This document shows, one piece after another, positions 10,577 to 21,272 of a stretch of 64,000 nt of DNA. The notes beneath the pieces were generated by a model. The model had not been told where the DNA came from. It made no database searches and was given only the letters and a program-made list of their open reading frames with translations. Every line of letters begins with the position of its first letter. Position 1 is the stretch's first letter. Origin of the DNA: an uncultured Psychroserpens sp. (GTDB lineage Bacteria > Bacteroidota > Bacteroidia > Flavobacteriales > Flavobacteriaceae); assembly GCF_947492715.1 (NCBI RefSeq), contig NZ_CANLNS010000004.1, forward strand, positions 62,001 through 126,000, in the 5' to 3' direction. The translations under genes were made by a program, and so were the position numbers.

Positions 10577-11065
10577 ATGAGCCAATCCTTTAAGGTTAAT
10601 GTCAATAAATCATTCAATTTTGATATTTCAGAAACAGATAGTTCCCATCTTAATAGCGTTAAATTATCAAACAATAATTATCATGTTTTACATGACGACT
10701 CTTCTTATAAAGCTGAAATAATTACTGAAGATTTTTATAAAAAATCATTTGAAGTAAAAATTAACAATAACACCTATAATATAAACATTAACAATGAGTT
10801 AGATGTTTTAATAAAGGAAATGGGGTTTGAAATTGGAAGTTCAAAAATCGTTAACAACATTAAGGCTCCAATGCCTGGTTTAATTCTTGAAATTAATGTT
10901 GAAATTGGTCAAGAAGTTAAAGAAAATGATACCCTTTTAATTTTAGAAGCCATGAAAATGGAAAACGTTCTATCTTCTCCTAGAGCAGGCATCATAAAGT
11001 CTGTTTCTGTAGAAAAAGGTGATGCTGTTGACAAAAACCAATTACTTATTGAATTTGAAGCCTAA
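10577..11065 (+). CDS. Biotin carboxyl carrier protein (acyl-CoA carboxylase biotinyl subunit)
   Basis: KAPMPGLILEINVEIGQEVKENDTLLILEAMKMENVLSSP: biotinylation motif EAMKMEN. Confidence 0.9.
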   Translation: MSQSFKVNVNKSFNFDISETDSSHLNSVKLSNNNYHVLHDDSSYKAEIITEDFYKKSFEVKINNNTYNININNELDVLIKEMGFEIGSSKIVNNIKAPMPGLILEINVEIGQEVKENDTLLILEAMKMENVLSSPRAGIIKSVSVEKGDAVDKNQLLIEFEA

Positions 11066-11080
11066 TAACCTGTAAAGTAC

Positions 11081-12523
11081 ATGAAGAAAATACTAGTAGC
11101 AAATCGTGGAGAAATTGCCATTCGTGTCATGCGAACTGCAAAAAAAATGGGAATCAAAACTGTAGCTGTATACTCTACAATAGACAGACAGTCACCACAT
11201 GTTAAATTTGCCGACGAAGCCGTTTTAATAGGCGAAGCACCTTCCAACCAATCGTATTTGTTAGGAAATAAAATCATTGAAGTTGCTAAAAACCTAAACG
11301 TAGATGGTATACATCCTGGTTATGGATTTTTAAGTGAAAATGCAGATTTTGCAGAACTATGCGAAGCGAACAATATTACTTTTATTGGCCCGAAATCTAA
11401 AGCCATAAGAGTCATGGGAAGTAAACTTGCGGCTAAAGAGGCTGTTAAAGCCTATGATATTCCAATGGTTCCAGGAACAGACGAGGCCATTACAGATATT
11501 TCAGAAGCGAAAAACATAGCAAAAACCATTGGTTTTCCAATTTTAATTAAGGCCTCTGCTGGAGGTGGCGGAAAAGGAATGCGTATTGTAGAAAAAGAAA
11601 GCGAGTTTGAATCTCAAATGGATCGTGCTATTAGCGAGGCAGTTAACGCCTTTGGTGATGGTTCTGTATTTATCGAAAAATATGTGACCTCGCCTCGACA
11701 TATCGAAATACAAGTTATGGCAGATACCCATGGCAACATCATTCATTTATTTGAACGAGAATGCAGTATTCAACGTCGACACCAGAAAGTGGTTGAAGAA
11801 GCGCCTTCGAGTGTTCTTACTCCAAAACTACGCGCTGAAATGGGAGAAGCTGCCGTTAGAGTGGCAAGAGCATGCGACTATGTTGGCGCTGGAACCGTTG
11901 AGTTTTTATTAGATGATGATCACAATTTCTATTTCCTAGAAATGAATACGCGCTTACAAGTTGAGCATCCAGTTACGGAAATTATCACTAATACTGATTT
12001 GGTTGAACTACAAATTCGTGTAGCCAGAGGTGAAACATTACCTATAAAGCAAGACGATCTTAAAATTCATGGTCACGCCTTAGAATTAAGAGTCTATGCA
12101 GAAGATCCTCTAAATGATTTCCTACCGAGTGTAGGCACGCTGAATACTTATAAACTTCCAGAAGGCGATGGAATTCGTGTAGACAACGGGTTTGAAGAAG
12201 GTATGGAAATTCCTATTTACTATGATCCAATGATCTCTAAACTCATTACATACGGAAAAACAAGAGACGAGGCCATTTCTTTAATGCTAAAAGCCATTGA
12301 AAATTATGACATAGAAGGCATACAAACAACATTACCTTTTGGAACTTATGTTTGTCAACATGATGCCTTTAGAAGCGGGAATTTTGACACCCATTTTGTT
12401 AAGCGATACTATGCGCCAGAAGATTTATTAAATCAGCAAAAGACCGAGGCAGAAATCGCAGCGCTATTAGCCGTTAAACACTATTTAGAAGCGCAAAAAG
12501 TACTACGTACACCAAAACATTAA
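11081..12523 (+). CDS. accC: Acetyl/propionyl-CoA carboxylase biotin carboxylase subunit
   Basis: MKKILVANRGEIAIRVMRTAKKMGIKTVAVYS, KASAGGGGKGMR, EMNTRLQVEHPVTE. Confidence 0.93.
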   Translation: MKKILVANRGEIAIRVMRTAKKMGIKTVAVYSTIDRQSPHVKFADEAVLIGEAPSNQSYLLGNKIIEVAKNLNVDGIHPGYGFLSENADFAELCEANNITFIGPKSKAIRVMGSKLAAKEAVKAYDIPMVPGTDEAITDISEAKNIAKTIGFPILIKASAGGGGKGMRIVEKESEFESQMDRAISEAVNAFGDGSVFIEKYVTSPRHIEIQVMADTHGNIIHLFERECSIQRRHQKVVEEAPSSVLTPKLRAEMGEAAVRVARACDYVGAGTVEFLLDDDHNFYFLEMNTRLQVEHPVTEIITNTDLVELQIRVARGETLPIKQDDLKIHGHALELRVYAEDPLNDFLPSVGTLNTYKLPEGDGIRVDNGFEEGMEIPIYYDPMISKLITYGKTRDEAISLMLKAIENYDIEGIQTTLPFGTYVCQHDAFRSGNFDTHFVKRYYAPEDLLNQQKTEAEIAALLAVKHYLEAQKVLRTPKH

Positions 12524-12553
12524 ACTAAATTATTCAACAACATACCATATCTT

Positions 12554-14095
12554 ATGGATTCTAAAATACAAACACTTAACGACAAACTTAAACAAGCCTA
12601 TTTAGGAGGCGGCCAGAGTAGAATAGATAAGCAGCATGAAAAGAAAAAGTTAACTGCTCGTGAACGTGTCATGTATGTTCTAGATGAAGGTTCTTTTGAG
12701 GAAATTGGAGCATTAGTCACACACAGAACTAAAGACTTCGGTATGGAAAATCAAAAGTTTTATGGAGACGGTGTTGTTACTGGTTATGGTACCATTGACG
12801 GAAGATTAATCTACGTTTTTGCTCAGGATTTTACCGTGTTTGGGGGTTCACTCTCAGAAACACATGCCGAAAAAATTTGCAAGGTGATGGATCTCGCTGT
12901 TAAAGTGGGTGCTCCTATAATTGGATTAAATGATTCTGGAGGCGCTAGAATTCAAGAAGGTGTTCGTTCACTTGGAGGTTATGCTGATATTTTCTATCGA
13001 AATGTACAGGCGTCTGGTGTAATTCCACAAATTTCAGCAATAATGGGGCCTTGTGCTGGAGGTGCCGTTTACTCTCCTGCTATGACCGATTTTACAATTA
13101 TGGTTGAAAACACAAGTTATATGTTTGTTACTGGACCCAACGTTGTAAAAACGGTAACTAATGAAGAAGTCACTAGTGAAGAACTTGGAGGGGCTAGTAC
13201 ACATTCAACAAAATCTGGGGTTGCCCATAAAACGTCATCAAATGATATTTCATGTCTAGAAGATGTTAAAACGTTGTTGAGTTATTTACCACAGAACAAT
13301 ACAGAAACTCCTGCTTTACTTCCTTTTAATTTGGAAGACGAAATTAGAGATAGTCTGTCATCGATTGTTCCTGATAACGCAAATAAACCTTATGACATGC
13401 ACGATGTTATCCAAGGTATCATTGATGAAGATTCATTTTATGAAATTCATAAAGATCATGCCGAAAATATCATTGTAGGTTTTGCCCGTTTAGGAGGAAG
13501 AAGTATTGGTATTGTAGCTAACCAACCTATGTTTTTAGCAGGTGTGTTAGATGTAAATAGTTCTAAGAAAGCGGCACGTTTTGTGCGCTTTTGTGATTGT
13601 TTTAATATTCCATTGTTAGTATTAGAAGATGTCCCTGGTTTTCTACCAGGAACAGACCAAGAATGGAATGGCATCATTGTACATGGTGCAAAATTATTAT
13701 ATGCCTTTAGTGAAGCTACAGTTCCGAGAGTAACGGTCATAACTCGAAAAGCATATGGTGGCGCCTATGATGTTATGAATTCAAAACATATTGGTAGCGA
13801 CATGAATTTTGCCTGGCCTAGCGCAGAAATTGCTGTAATGGGAGCCAAAGGTGCAGCGGAAATCATCTTTAAAAAAGACATTAAAGCTGCCGATGACAAA
13901 GAAGCTAAATGGAAAGAAAAAGAAGCCGAATATGCCGAACTATTTGCTAACCCTTATAGTGCTGCAGAGCGCGGGTTTGTTGACGAAGTTATTCTTCCTA
14001 ACCAAACAAGACGCAAACTTATAAAGGCATTTGCCATGTTGGAAGACAAGGCTGTTGATCGTCCTAAACGTAAGCATGGAAATATTCCGCTTTAA
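12554..14095 (+). CDS. Acyl-CoA carboxylase carboxyltransferase (beta) subunit, propionyl/methylmalonyl-CoA type
   Basis: 513 aa; [63 protein letters not shown]. Confidence 0.92.
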   Translation: MDSKIQTLNDKLKQAYLGGGQSRIDKQHEKKKLTARERVMYVLDEGSFEEIGALVTHRTKDFGMENQKFYGDGVVTGYGTIDGRLIYVFAQDFTVFGGSLSETHAEKICKVMDLAVKVGAPIIGLNDSGGARIQEGVRSLGGYADIFYRNVQASGVIPQISAIMGPCAGGAVYSPAMTDFTIMVENTSYMFVTGPNVVKTVTNEEVTSEELGGASTHSTKSGVAHKTSSNDISCLEDVKTLLSYLPQNNTETPALLPFNLEDEIRDSLSSIVPDNANKPYDMHDVIQGIIDEDSFYEIHKDHAENIIVGFARLGGRSIGIVANQPMFLAGVLDVNSSKKAARFVRFCDCFNIPLLVLEDVPGFLPGTDQEWNGIIVHGAKLLYAFSEATVPRVTVITRKAYGGAYDVMNSKHIGSDMNFAWPSAEIAVMGAKGAAEIIFKKDIKAADDKEAKWKEKEAEYAELFANPYSAAERGFVDEVILPNQTRRKLIKAFAMLEDKAVDRPKRKHGNIPL

Positions 14096-14107
14096 GTTGG
14101 TTTTCAA

Positions 14108-15217
14108 CTAAGTCTTTTCGGTAATTGTATTCATATATGCAGTAGGAGTTTGATTTGTGAATTTCTTAAATGCGCGGTAAAAACTTGTTTTATTTCCAAA
14201 CCCACATTCTTCCCCAATGGCTTGTATGGAAAGCTTTGATGCCGTTCCATTTTTAAACAGACGTTTTGCTTCTTCGACTCTATACATATTTATAAATTCA
14301 TAAAATGACATTTCCATTCGCTCACTTAACACCTGTGAAATATGATGAGATGGGATGTTAATTGCTACAGATAAATCCTTTATTTTTAAATTGTGTTTGA
14401 GATGCAACTTTTCAATCTGAACGGCATTAATTAGCTGATCCTTAATTGTATTTTGTTCAGATACACTAAGAGGAGACGTTTCATATTTATCTTTATTTTT
14501 TGAAAATACATCTTTAATATCTACAATAGAATAGCTTAAAAGTAATAAGGTAATAGCCAATAAACTTGCTAATACAATTTCAGCAGTTATTGCAGCAACA
14601 CCTGTTATTAAAAACCCCGTTTGAAACAACATATACATTACACACAAAAGAATAAGCGTCCATGAAATTCGTTTTAAAACCACCTTATTTCCATTATATC
14701 TAGCTTTGATTAGTCGTAATGAAAACATGATATACGCGAGAAATAAGATGATAAATGCATTGGCCGCTAGCCATGTCATGAAAGAAACATTTCCGTCTGG
14801 CAGATGTTCGTAATAGTACGTAATAACTTGGATTTTGTATGCTCTTGAACTGATTAAGTATTTAAAATGTCCTATAAATGCAATTAAAAAAGGAATCGCA
14901 TGAAGTAGATCTACCGCCTTTAACTTGAACTGTTTTACTTTAAAACTTTTAACGAAAAAATAATATACAGGTCCCAAAAGAAAAAGCGTTGGGTAACTAA
15001 CTCCTAGTAAATTGGGGTATTGTTTTATGATTTCCGTTGTAAATAATAAAAAGGTATCTAAATGTAAGATCATAAAAAAAAGCAGAAAGGCAAGAAACCA
15101 CCTTGAAGCTCCAAGAGGCTTAGCTTTAAATAAAATCATAATTACAAAGAGACCTATTAAAATCGTCCCTCCTAGCAAGAAAGTAAGTACAAACGCTGTT
15201 GCTCCTAAATTATCCAT
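14108..15217 (-). CDS. AraC-type transcriptional regulator with N-terminal 7-TM-like region
   Basis: N-terminal seven hydrophobic segments; C-terminal HTH ...YEFINMYRVEEAKRLFKNGTASKLSIQAIGEECGFGNKTSFYRAFKKFTNQTPTAYM. Confidence 0.88.
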   Translation of the reverse strand: MDNLGATAFVLTFLLGGTILIGLFVIMILFKAKPLGASRWFLAFLLFFMILHLDTFLLFTTEIIKQYPNLLGVSYPTLFLLGPVYYFFVKSFKVKQFKLKAVDLLHAIPFLIAFIGHFKYLISSRAYKIQVITYYYEHLPDGNVSFMTWLAANAFIILFLAYIMFSLRLIKARYNGNKVVLKRISWTLILLCVMYMLFQTGFLITGVAAITAEIVLASLLAITLLLLSYSIVDIKDVFSKNKDKYETSPLSVSEQNTIKDQLINAVQIEKLHLKHNLKIKDLSVAINIPSHHISQVLSERMEMSFYEFINMYRVEEAKRLFKNGTASKLSIQAIGEECGFGNKTSFYRAFKKFTNQTPTAYMNTITEKT

Positions 15218-15373
15218 ATCAAAAAGTTAATGCAATATAGTAAGCCTTTATTAATTGCTAATACCTTTTTGTGTTTTGACTCTAACGAATTGGTTTCAAT
15301 TAATTAAGCGTGTCTTATTTAATGCCGAACGACCAGCACAATCCTCTAATTTTAGATCAAAATTATATTCAAA

Positions 15374-15925
15374 ATGATACGTAAATTATTAAAATGGACT
15401 TCAATTATTATAAGCAGTTTAATTGCTATAATCTTAATTTATGGTGGTTCACAATACCCTAAGGCGAAAGGAGTAAACCATTTCATCTCTGAGCGAATTA
15501 TAAACGCTCCAAAAGATAAAGTCTGGACAATCATATCTGACGTTGGCAATTACCACAAAGTAACCGCCGCTGGTATTGATGATGTCAAAATCATAGAAGG
15601 CGAAGGTCTTGGTTTAAAACGTGTATGCGCAGATCCAAATGGTAATAGCTGGGAAGAAACTTGTACAACATGGATTCCTGAGCAGGAATTTAGTTTTAAA
15701 GTGAACACTCAAAAAGAAGATTACCCTCTACCCTTTAAATCATTATCAGCTATTTGGAAACTAGACAGTATAAGTCCGAATACCACTAAAATAACTATCG
15801 ACATGAGCTACGAATTTAAGAATGCATTCTTGGGAGGATTATTTTTAAAGCTAGGAGAAAAACAAGCACATATAGATTCTAACATTCTATTGAATAACTG
15901 GCAAAAAATGGCCGAAACAAATTAA
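15374..15925 (+). CDS. SRPBCC family protein
   Basis: ISERIINAPKDKVWTIISDVGNYHKV...GGLFLKLGEKQ start/helix pattern of START/polyketide-cyclase-like fold; N-terminal TM. Confidence 0.75.
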   Translation: MIRKLLKWTSIIISSLIAIILIYGGSQYPKAKGVNHFISERIINAPKDKVWTIISDVGNYHKVTAAGIDDVKIIEGEGLGLKRVCADPNGNSWEETCTTWIPEQEFSFKVNTQKEDYPLPFKSLSAIWKLDSISPNTTKITIDMSYEFKNAFLGGLFLKLGEKQAHIDSNILLNNWQKMAETN

Positions 15926-15945
15926 TCAATTAAAAATCAAACATT

Positions 15946-16821
15946 ATGAAACACACAATTAAAATCATGATATTGTTTGTTATATCACAAACAATGGCAC
16001 AAAATTCATCTACTGTACCTAAATGGTTTCAAAAGAACATGGAAGGTTCTATAGGAACTTGGATTGCAGATAATGCAACTTATAAAAATGAAAGTGAACC
16101 TATGACCAGTTATGCTATGGATTGGGAATGGGGTGTTGGAAAAAGTTCAATAACAGGACAACTATATGGATATATTGGAGACAAAAAAGTTGGTCCTTTT
16201 TGGGAGTTTAGACAGTATTGGGATTTCGAAAAAAACCAAGGCATCCTCATACAATACGGGATAGATGGAACCGTTGGCATTGGCCCATTAAAACAAATAT
16301 CTTCAAACGAAACAGAATTAACTCAAAAATTCACCAGTCCTTCTGGTGTATCAAATGTTCATGGCCACAGATCAACGTTAAGTCTTAACTCTTTTACATC
16401 GAGCTCTTTTAACATAAATGAGAATGGGAAATGGGTTGCCGATAGATCATACACTTGGAAACGTGCTAAAAAGAAAGCATCTACAGAATTAGGGGCCTTG
16501 TCATTATCACTAAACGTAAAGGATATTAAAACATCATATTCTTTTTACAAGGCGCTAGGCTTTAAAAAAATTGATGGGAATCTAGATCACAATTGGATTA
16601 TACTATCAGATGGTCATTCTAAAATTGGACTATTCCAGGGCATGTTCCCTAATAACACCATTACATTTAATCCGAAAAATGTTAGGCAGCTTTATTCAAA
16701 AGTTAATAAAACTGATATAAAAATCGTGATGAAAACTGGATTGGATAAAAAAGAAGGTAAGGCATCTTTTATGATTACAGATCCTGATGGGAATCCTATA
16801 CTAATTGACCAACACGATTAA
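15946..16821 (+). CDS. Secreted two-domain protein: DUF1579-like N-terminus plus VOC (glyoxalase-like) domain
   Basis: Signal peptide MKHTIKIMILFVISQTMAQ; C-terminal GALSLSLNVKDIKTSYSFYKALGFKKI...SFMITDPDGNPILIDQH is VOC-like. Confidence 0.7.
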   Translation: MKHTIKIMILFVISQTMAQNSSTVPKWFQKNMEGSIGTWIADNATYKNESEPMTSYAMDWEWGVGKSSITGQLYGYIGDKKVGPFWEFRQYWDFEKNQGILIQYGIDGTVGIGPLKQISSNETELTQKFTSPSGVSNVHGHRSTLSLNSFTSSSFNINENGKWVADRSYTWKRAKKKASTELGALSLSLNVKDIKTSYSFYKALGFKKIDGNLDHNWIILSDGHSKIGLFQGMFPNNTITFNPKNVRQLYSKVNKTDIKIVMKTGLDKKEGKASFMITDPDGNPILIDQHD

Positions 16822-16826
16822 TTATT

Positions 16827-17915
16827 TTATTTAGGAAATAGGCTTTTATCCAAACCTGGAACAATGCGAAGTGCATTTTTATAATACACTTTTTTAAGCA
16901 CTTCATCTGGCAGATCTAGGCCATACATTGGCCAAAATGCATGATATTTCTTATGATAAGGAAAGTACTCGTCCGCACTTTCCAAAACTCTAAAATAAGT
17001 TGGAAACTCATTGGGTTTCCAACTATCTTTTCCGAACAAAATGCGATCTTGATATTTTATAAAAAATGCTTTGGCAAATCGAGGTTGCCTCCCTAATTCA
17101 GCTATAATAGCACCAATTCCTACGTTCATATTTGGCATCTCATCTAACAACTTACCAAGATGTCCTAAATTATTTGCAAACCATCCCATATGTGCATTAA
17201 TAAAAGTTGTTTTAGGGTGCGCTTTAAACATATTATGTTGCTCCTGAATAATCTGTTCCCAAGGTGCTGGATTATTAGCATCTCGCTTACGGCGAGGATG
17301 AGTTTTAAGTTCTAACCATCGCTCGTTATCTCCATCAAATTCATCCCAAAACGACTTTGGGTCTGCGGCATGAATTAACACAGGAATCCCAAGAGTGCCG
17401 CAGGTTTCCCAAATTGGATTCAATCTTGGGTCGTCAATAGCTAAACGCTTACCGTTAACATCTTTATTTCGCAGGCCTAAACTTTTATAAACTTTTAGAC
17501 CACGAGCACCATTTTTTACATCTTGCTTTAACTGTGCAACTTTTTCTTCAATCCACCCCTCTGCTCCTGCTCCTTCGAAATTAATATTACAAAATACCAC
17601 AAAGCGGTTAGGAAAGTTATTCTTAATATTTGCCACAGATTTTACGAGATCGTCTCCTGTACGACCGCTTAGATTAACCATGATTTTCATGTTTAGAGTA
17701 TCCATTGCAGCCACTACAGGTCTTAGATTTTGAGTTGGCATTTGATATTGATGTCCATGAACATCGATAAAAGGAAATTTTGCCTTTTTAATAGGTTGAC
17801 CAGGAACCACAAGAGTTGATTTTGGATTATACGCTTCGAATGACATTTCTTGCGAAAATGTTAGACATGATGTAGCAAGTAGCATAACTGCAAGTATGTG
17901 TTTTTTAGCTTTCAT
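16827..17915 (-). CDS. Secreted amidohydrolase family protein
   Basis: Signal peptide; PFIDVHGHQYQMP (HxH), IPVLIHAADP, FINAHMGW, ILFGKDSWKPNEF. Confidence 0.82.
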   Translation of the reverse strand: MKAKKHILAVMLLATSCLTFSQEMSFEAYNPKSTLVVPGQPIKKAKFPFIDVHGHQYQMPTQNLRPVVAAMDTLNMKIMVNLSGRTGDDLVKSVANIKNNFPNRFVVFCNINFEGAGAEGWIEEKVAQLKQDVKNGARGLKVYKSLGLRNKDVNGKRLAIDDPRLNPIWETCGTLGIPVLIHAADPKSFWDEFDGDNERWLELKTHPRRKRDANNPAPWEQIIQEQHNMFKAHPKTTFINAHMGWFANNLGHLGKLLDEMPNMNVGIGAIIAELGRQPRFAKAFFIKYQDRILFGKDSWKPNEFPTYFRVLESADEYFPYHKKYHAFWPMYGLDLPDEVLKKVYYKNALRIVPGLDKSLFPK

Positions 17916-17986
17916 ATTTGTAATTTATCTTCTAAAGTTATTAATCATAAATGGCAGACAGATAGATTTGGCATTGGTTTAACATC

Positions 17987-18517
17987 TTAAATAAAGACAC
18001 GTCCGTAATAATTTAAATCTACAATGTCGCCTTTAGTTGTTCTATAGTCGTTGCGTATGGTACCCTCCAAATCGAAATTATTATTTAAGGCAACACGAAT
18101 GCTTCCTGTATTCTTACTTCCTACACGACAGAGCAATTTTCTAAACTTATAAATTTCAGTAAGATAATCAATGACAATACCTACAGCTTTCGAGGTAATA
18201 TTTTTCCCCGAATATTTTGAATCTATAAAATAACCTAATTCCGCCTTTGGTACATTCCAGTCGATATTTTTAACATCTACGAGCCCAACAAATGCGTTGG
18301 TATTGATGTCTATAATCATATAAGGAAAATATGTTTTGCTTTTGATACGTGTTTCAATCTCTTTACAATAAACAAGAGTATCATCTAACGTTCTAGTTTT
18401 AGAAACAGTTCCTGCAAAGAAGTCTTCGAGACGTACTCTATTATTATCTATTAAATTGAAAAAGGCCTCTCCTTCATTAGCCTGCAAAAGGCAAATTTTA
18501 AAATCGTCAAAAACCAT
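17987..18517 (-). CDS. GNAT family N-acetyltransferase (RimJ/RimL type)
   Basis: ELGYFIDSKYSGKNITSKAVGIVIDYLTEIYKFRKLLCRVGSKNTGSIRVALNNNFDLEGTIRND. The track start at 18541 is TTG; the ATG at 18517 (MVFDDFK) removes the overlap with the upstream S41 gene. Confidence 0.85.
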   Translation of the reverse strand: MVFDDFKICLLQANEGEAFFNLIDNNRVRLEDFFAGTVSKTRTLDDTLVYCKEIETRIKSKTYFPYMIIDINTNAFVGLVDVKNIDWNVPKAELGYFIDSKYSGKNITSKAVGIVIDYLTEIYKFRKLLCRVGSKNTGSIRVALNNNFDLEGTIRNDYRTTKGDIVDLNYYGRVFI

Positions 18518-18525
18518 AATACATT

Positions 18526-19530
18526 CTAATTCACAATCCAATTTATAGCTGTATCTAAAGTATTCTCTACCGAAGTCTCTATTTCAGGATCAATTTGTTC
18601 TCCAAATAGATTTAAATCTCTGTCGGCAAAATATGCCGTAGTAAGTACTAATTTACCTCCATCACTTAATACAAAAGGTGTATTTGCCGTTGATAAACCA
18701 CAAGTTGCGTTTCCAAAAGTTCTTGTATTTGGCCTATTAATAAAACTCACAGCAATGGCCTCTCCAGAACTCGCTACACCGTTATCTAATAATACAGCCA
18801 CTTTTGGATTTGGATTTATGAGTGTGTATGAGTTTGTTAATTCCATAACTACATTACCATCTAGTATCGACATCCCATTATCAAAACCAAAAGACATTTC
18901 AACGTCGTCGGCATCAACAAAATATCCAGATGTTCCGTTACCTAAAATTGGGCCAACTCCAGTAAGCATTGGCCACATATTACCTCCCGTATTTGCTCTC
19001 AAATCAACAATCCAACCTTCAACATTAGAGTGATCCTGCGCTATAATATCATCTTGAATATTTTGAGCAAACGTCATCCCATCAAGATTGCTAGAACCAT
19101 TAAAGTTTGAAATTTTAACGTAACCTATATTATCAGGTACATCTACATTTGAAAATGACACGCCTTCACACATATTACTATGCGGATTGATGTAGCTTCC
19201 TGTAGACGTAATAAATAAACTGTGATTATCACCTAATAAGGCAATAGCCTTAGAAATTCCTGGATAAGTATCCTCTATTGTTTGGGCATTCACATCTAAT
19301 TCCCCAAACGCTTCGTGACGCAACTGGTTCCAATCGACGGTATATTTATTAATTGAATTATTTTGCATAACAGCAATGACCTCGTTAAGGTAATTTCTCG
19401 CCACCAATGATATGTTGTTGGTGTTATCCGTTTCAGCCGATGTACCTGTTGCTCCTGCTGTAATTTCATTGTCACTGCACGAGAACATTACGGCTATTAG
19501 CAAAAAACAAACTCTAATTTTACTCATCAT
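18526..19530 (-). CDS. S41 family peptidase lipoprotein
   Basis: Lipobox CFLLIAVMFSC; WIVDLRANTGGNMWPML and VLLDNGVASSGEAIAVSFINRPNTRTFGNATCGLSTAN (catalytic Ser/Lys region). Start refined from TTG 19542 to ATG 19530. Confidence 0.85.
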   Translation of the reverse strand: MMSKIRVCFLLIAVMFSCSDNEITAGATGTSAETDNTNNISLVARNYLNEVIAVMQNNSINKYTVDWNQLRHEAFGELDVNAQTIEDTYPGISKAIALLGDNHSLFITSTGSYINPHSNMCEGVSFSNVDVPDNIGYVKISNFNGSSNLDGMTFAQNIQDDIIAQDHSNVEGWIVDLRANTGGNMWPMLTGVGPILGNGTSGYFVDADDVEMSFGFDNGMSILDGNVVMELTNSYTLINPNPKVAVLLDNGVASSGEAIAVSFINRPNTRTFGNATCGLSTANTPFVLSDGGKLVLTTAYFADRDLNLFGEQIDPEIETSVENTLDTAINWIVN

Positions 19531-19545
19531 TTTACATTTCAATAG

Positions 19546-19992
19546 TTAGACATCCAATAACCGTCTGTGGTAATTGATCTGCCCTAAATGGTAAGATAAA
19601 TGCATGGTTAAGTGGACAAGAAAATACTCTGTGGTCATCGTATCTTCAGATATACGTCTTTTATACTCCTTTTGCAAATCAGCTTCGGTTAATGTTTTTA
19701 GTACCTCCGAAACAACAACGATTGTATCATCAACTTGTTTGATTAGTGTTGCTCGAGGAACGTTTTTGAGAGAAAACTCCAATTCCCGCTGTCGCACATA
19801 TCCAGAATTCCCTAAAGTTGCACCAATAAAATGATTGAGGTTTCCAACAAGGTGTAAACATAAATTTCCCGAACAATTGGAAATCCCTTTGGTAACCAAC
19901 CATAGGTTTTTCTCATCCTGATAGGTGTTTATCTCTTTTTTTAAAGCGTTTAAATCTCTCGTAAATAGTTTGACTAATGTGTTTGTAAGCAT
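19546..19992 (-). CDS. DinB-like / DUF1572 family protein
   Basis: LVGNLNHFIGATLG...EYFLVHLTMHLSYHLGQINYHRRLL metal-binding helix-bundle pattern. Confidence 0.75.
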   Translation of the reverse strand: MLTNTLVKLFTRDLNALKKEINTYQDEKNLWLVTKGISNCSGNLCLHLVGNLNHFIGATLGNSGYVRQRELEFSLKNVPRATLIKQVDDTIVVVSEVLKTLTEADLQKEYKRRISEDTMTTEYFLVHLTMHLSYHLGQINYHRRLLDV

Positions 19993-20064
19993 TTTCAATT
20001 CAGTTATAAAATAATACTATAATTACACTATAAAAATAGTCAATAATTGACTTACTTTTGCTGC

Positions 20065-21270
20065 ATGCAAAATAAACCAACCTTTAAAATTGAATTTATT
20101 GCGCTTATGGCGTCGTTGATGTCTATCGTCGCTTTGTCTATTGATGCTTTATTACCTGCATTGCCTGAAATAGGTAACGCTTTAAACGTAACTAACCCTA
20201 GTGATAATCAATTGCTAATCACAATGATTTTTTTAGGCTTAGGATTTGGTCAATTGGTATTTGGGCCATTATCGGATAGCTTCGGAAGAAAGCCTATGGT
20301 GTATTTCGGATTTGCCGTTTTTGTAATAGCCAGTATTATTTGTGTAACGACCGAAAGTTTAGAAATGATGATTGTAGGCCGCATTTTGCAAGGTGTTGGT
20401 CTGTCTTCACCTAGAACCATTGCTATTGCGATGACACGAGATACTTATAGCGGTGATTTTATGGCTAAAATATTATCCATTATCGTGATGTTTTTTATAT
20501 TAGTTCCAATTGTTGCACCAGCGTTCGGGCAATTACTTTTAGATTACTTTAATTGGAAAGCTATTTTTAACGCCAACTTAATCATTGGTCTTATTATCAT
20601 TCTTTGGTTTTGGAAGCGACAACCAGAAACTTTAGAAACCACAAATAGAATCAAATTCTCTCCTTCCATATTTATTTCAGGTACAAAAGAATTCTTAAAA
20701 TTTAAAGAAGCTATAGCCTTTACATTAGTTTCTGGATTTATTACTGGGTCGTTTATGGTGTATCTAAGTACATCTCAGCAAATCTTTCAGGAGCAGTATC
20801 AATTAGGTGATGTATTTCCATATATTTTTGCAAGTACAGCGTTCTCAGTTGGTTTTGCTACGTTTACAAATAGCCGTTTAGTAATTCGATTTGGTTCATT
20901 CAATATTGCATATATGGCGACCATAGCTTATGCCGCCATATCTATTTTATATGTGGTCTTATTTTATTCAGGACACAATCCTAGTGTTGGTGTACTCATT
21001 ACCTTTTTCTTGTTGCAATTCTTTGCTGTTGGTTTTCTCTTCGGAAATTTGCGTTCATTAGCCATGGAGCCTTTGGGTCATATTGCAGGTATTGGTGCTG
21101 CAATTAATGGTTTTGTATCCACAGTTATGGCTGTTCCAATAGCCAACTACATCGGGAGTTTTGTAAAAACGTCTGTACTTCCCCTCTTTATTGGGTTTTC
21201 GATTTTTGGCATCTTGTCTTTAGTTGTATTTTTAGTGGTAAAACGCAGACGTAGATTGATAAATACATAA
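20065..21270 (+). CDS. Bcr/CflA family multidrug efflux MFS transporter
   Basis: ALSIDALLPALPEIG, GFGQLVFGPLSDSFGRKPM, 12 hydrophobic segments. The track start 20047 is TTG; ATG at 20065. Confidence 0.88.
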   Translation: MQNKPTFKIEFIALMASLMSIVALSIDALLPALPEIGNALNVTNPSDNQLLITMIFLGLGFGQLVFGPLSDSFGRKPMVYFGFAVFVIASIICVTTESLEMMIVGRILQGVGLSSPRTIAIAMTRDTYSGDFMAKILSIIVMFFILVPIVAPAFGQLLLDYFNWKAIFNANLIIGLIIILWFWKRQPETLETTNRIKFSPSIFISGTKEFLKFKEAIAFTLVSGFITGSFMVYLSTSQQIFQEQYQLGDVFPYIFASTAFSVGFATFTNSRLVIRFGSFNIAYMATIAYAAISILYVVLFYSGHNPSVGVLITFFLLQFFAVGFLFGNLRSLAMEPLGHIAGIGAAINGFVSTVMAVPIANYIGSFVKTSVLPLFIGFSIFGILSLVVFLVVKRRRRLINT

Positions 21271-21272
21271 AA

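Noticed and set aside
10577-14095. Carboxylase trio as unusual
   Set aside because: Biotin carrier, biotin carboxylase and carboxyltransferase adjacent genes are a standard acyl-CoA carboxylase layout.
14095-14109. AGTTG-gtttt-CAACT hairpin between convergent carboxylase and AraC genes as a terminator
   Set aside because: Stem of only 5 bp, no convincing T tract.
20053-20060. TACTTTTG as a -7 promoter element for the MFS gene
   Set aside because: Lies only a few bases before the ATG at 20065 and no correctly spaced -33 TTG was seen.
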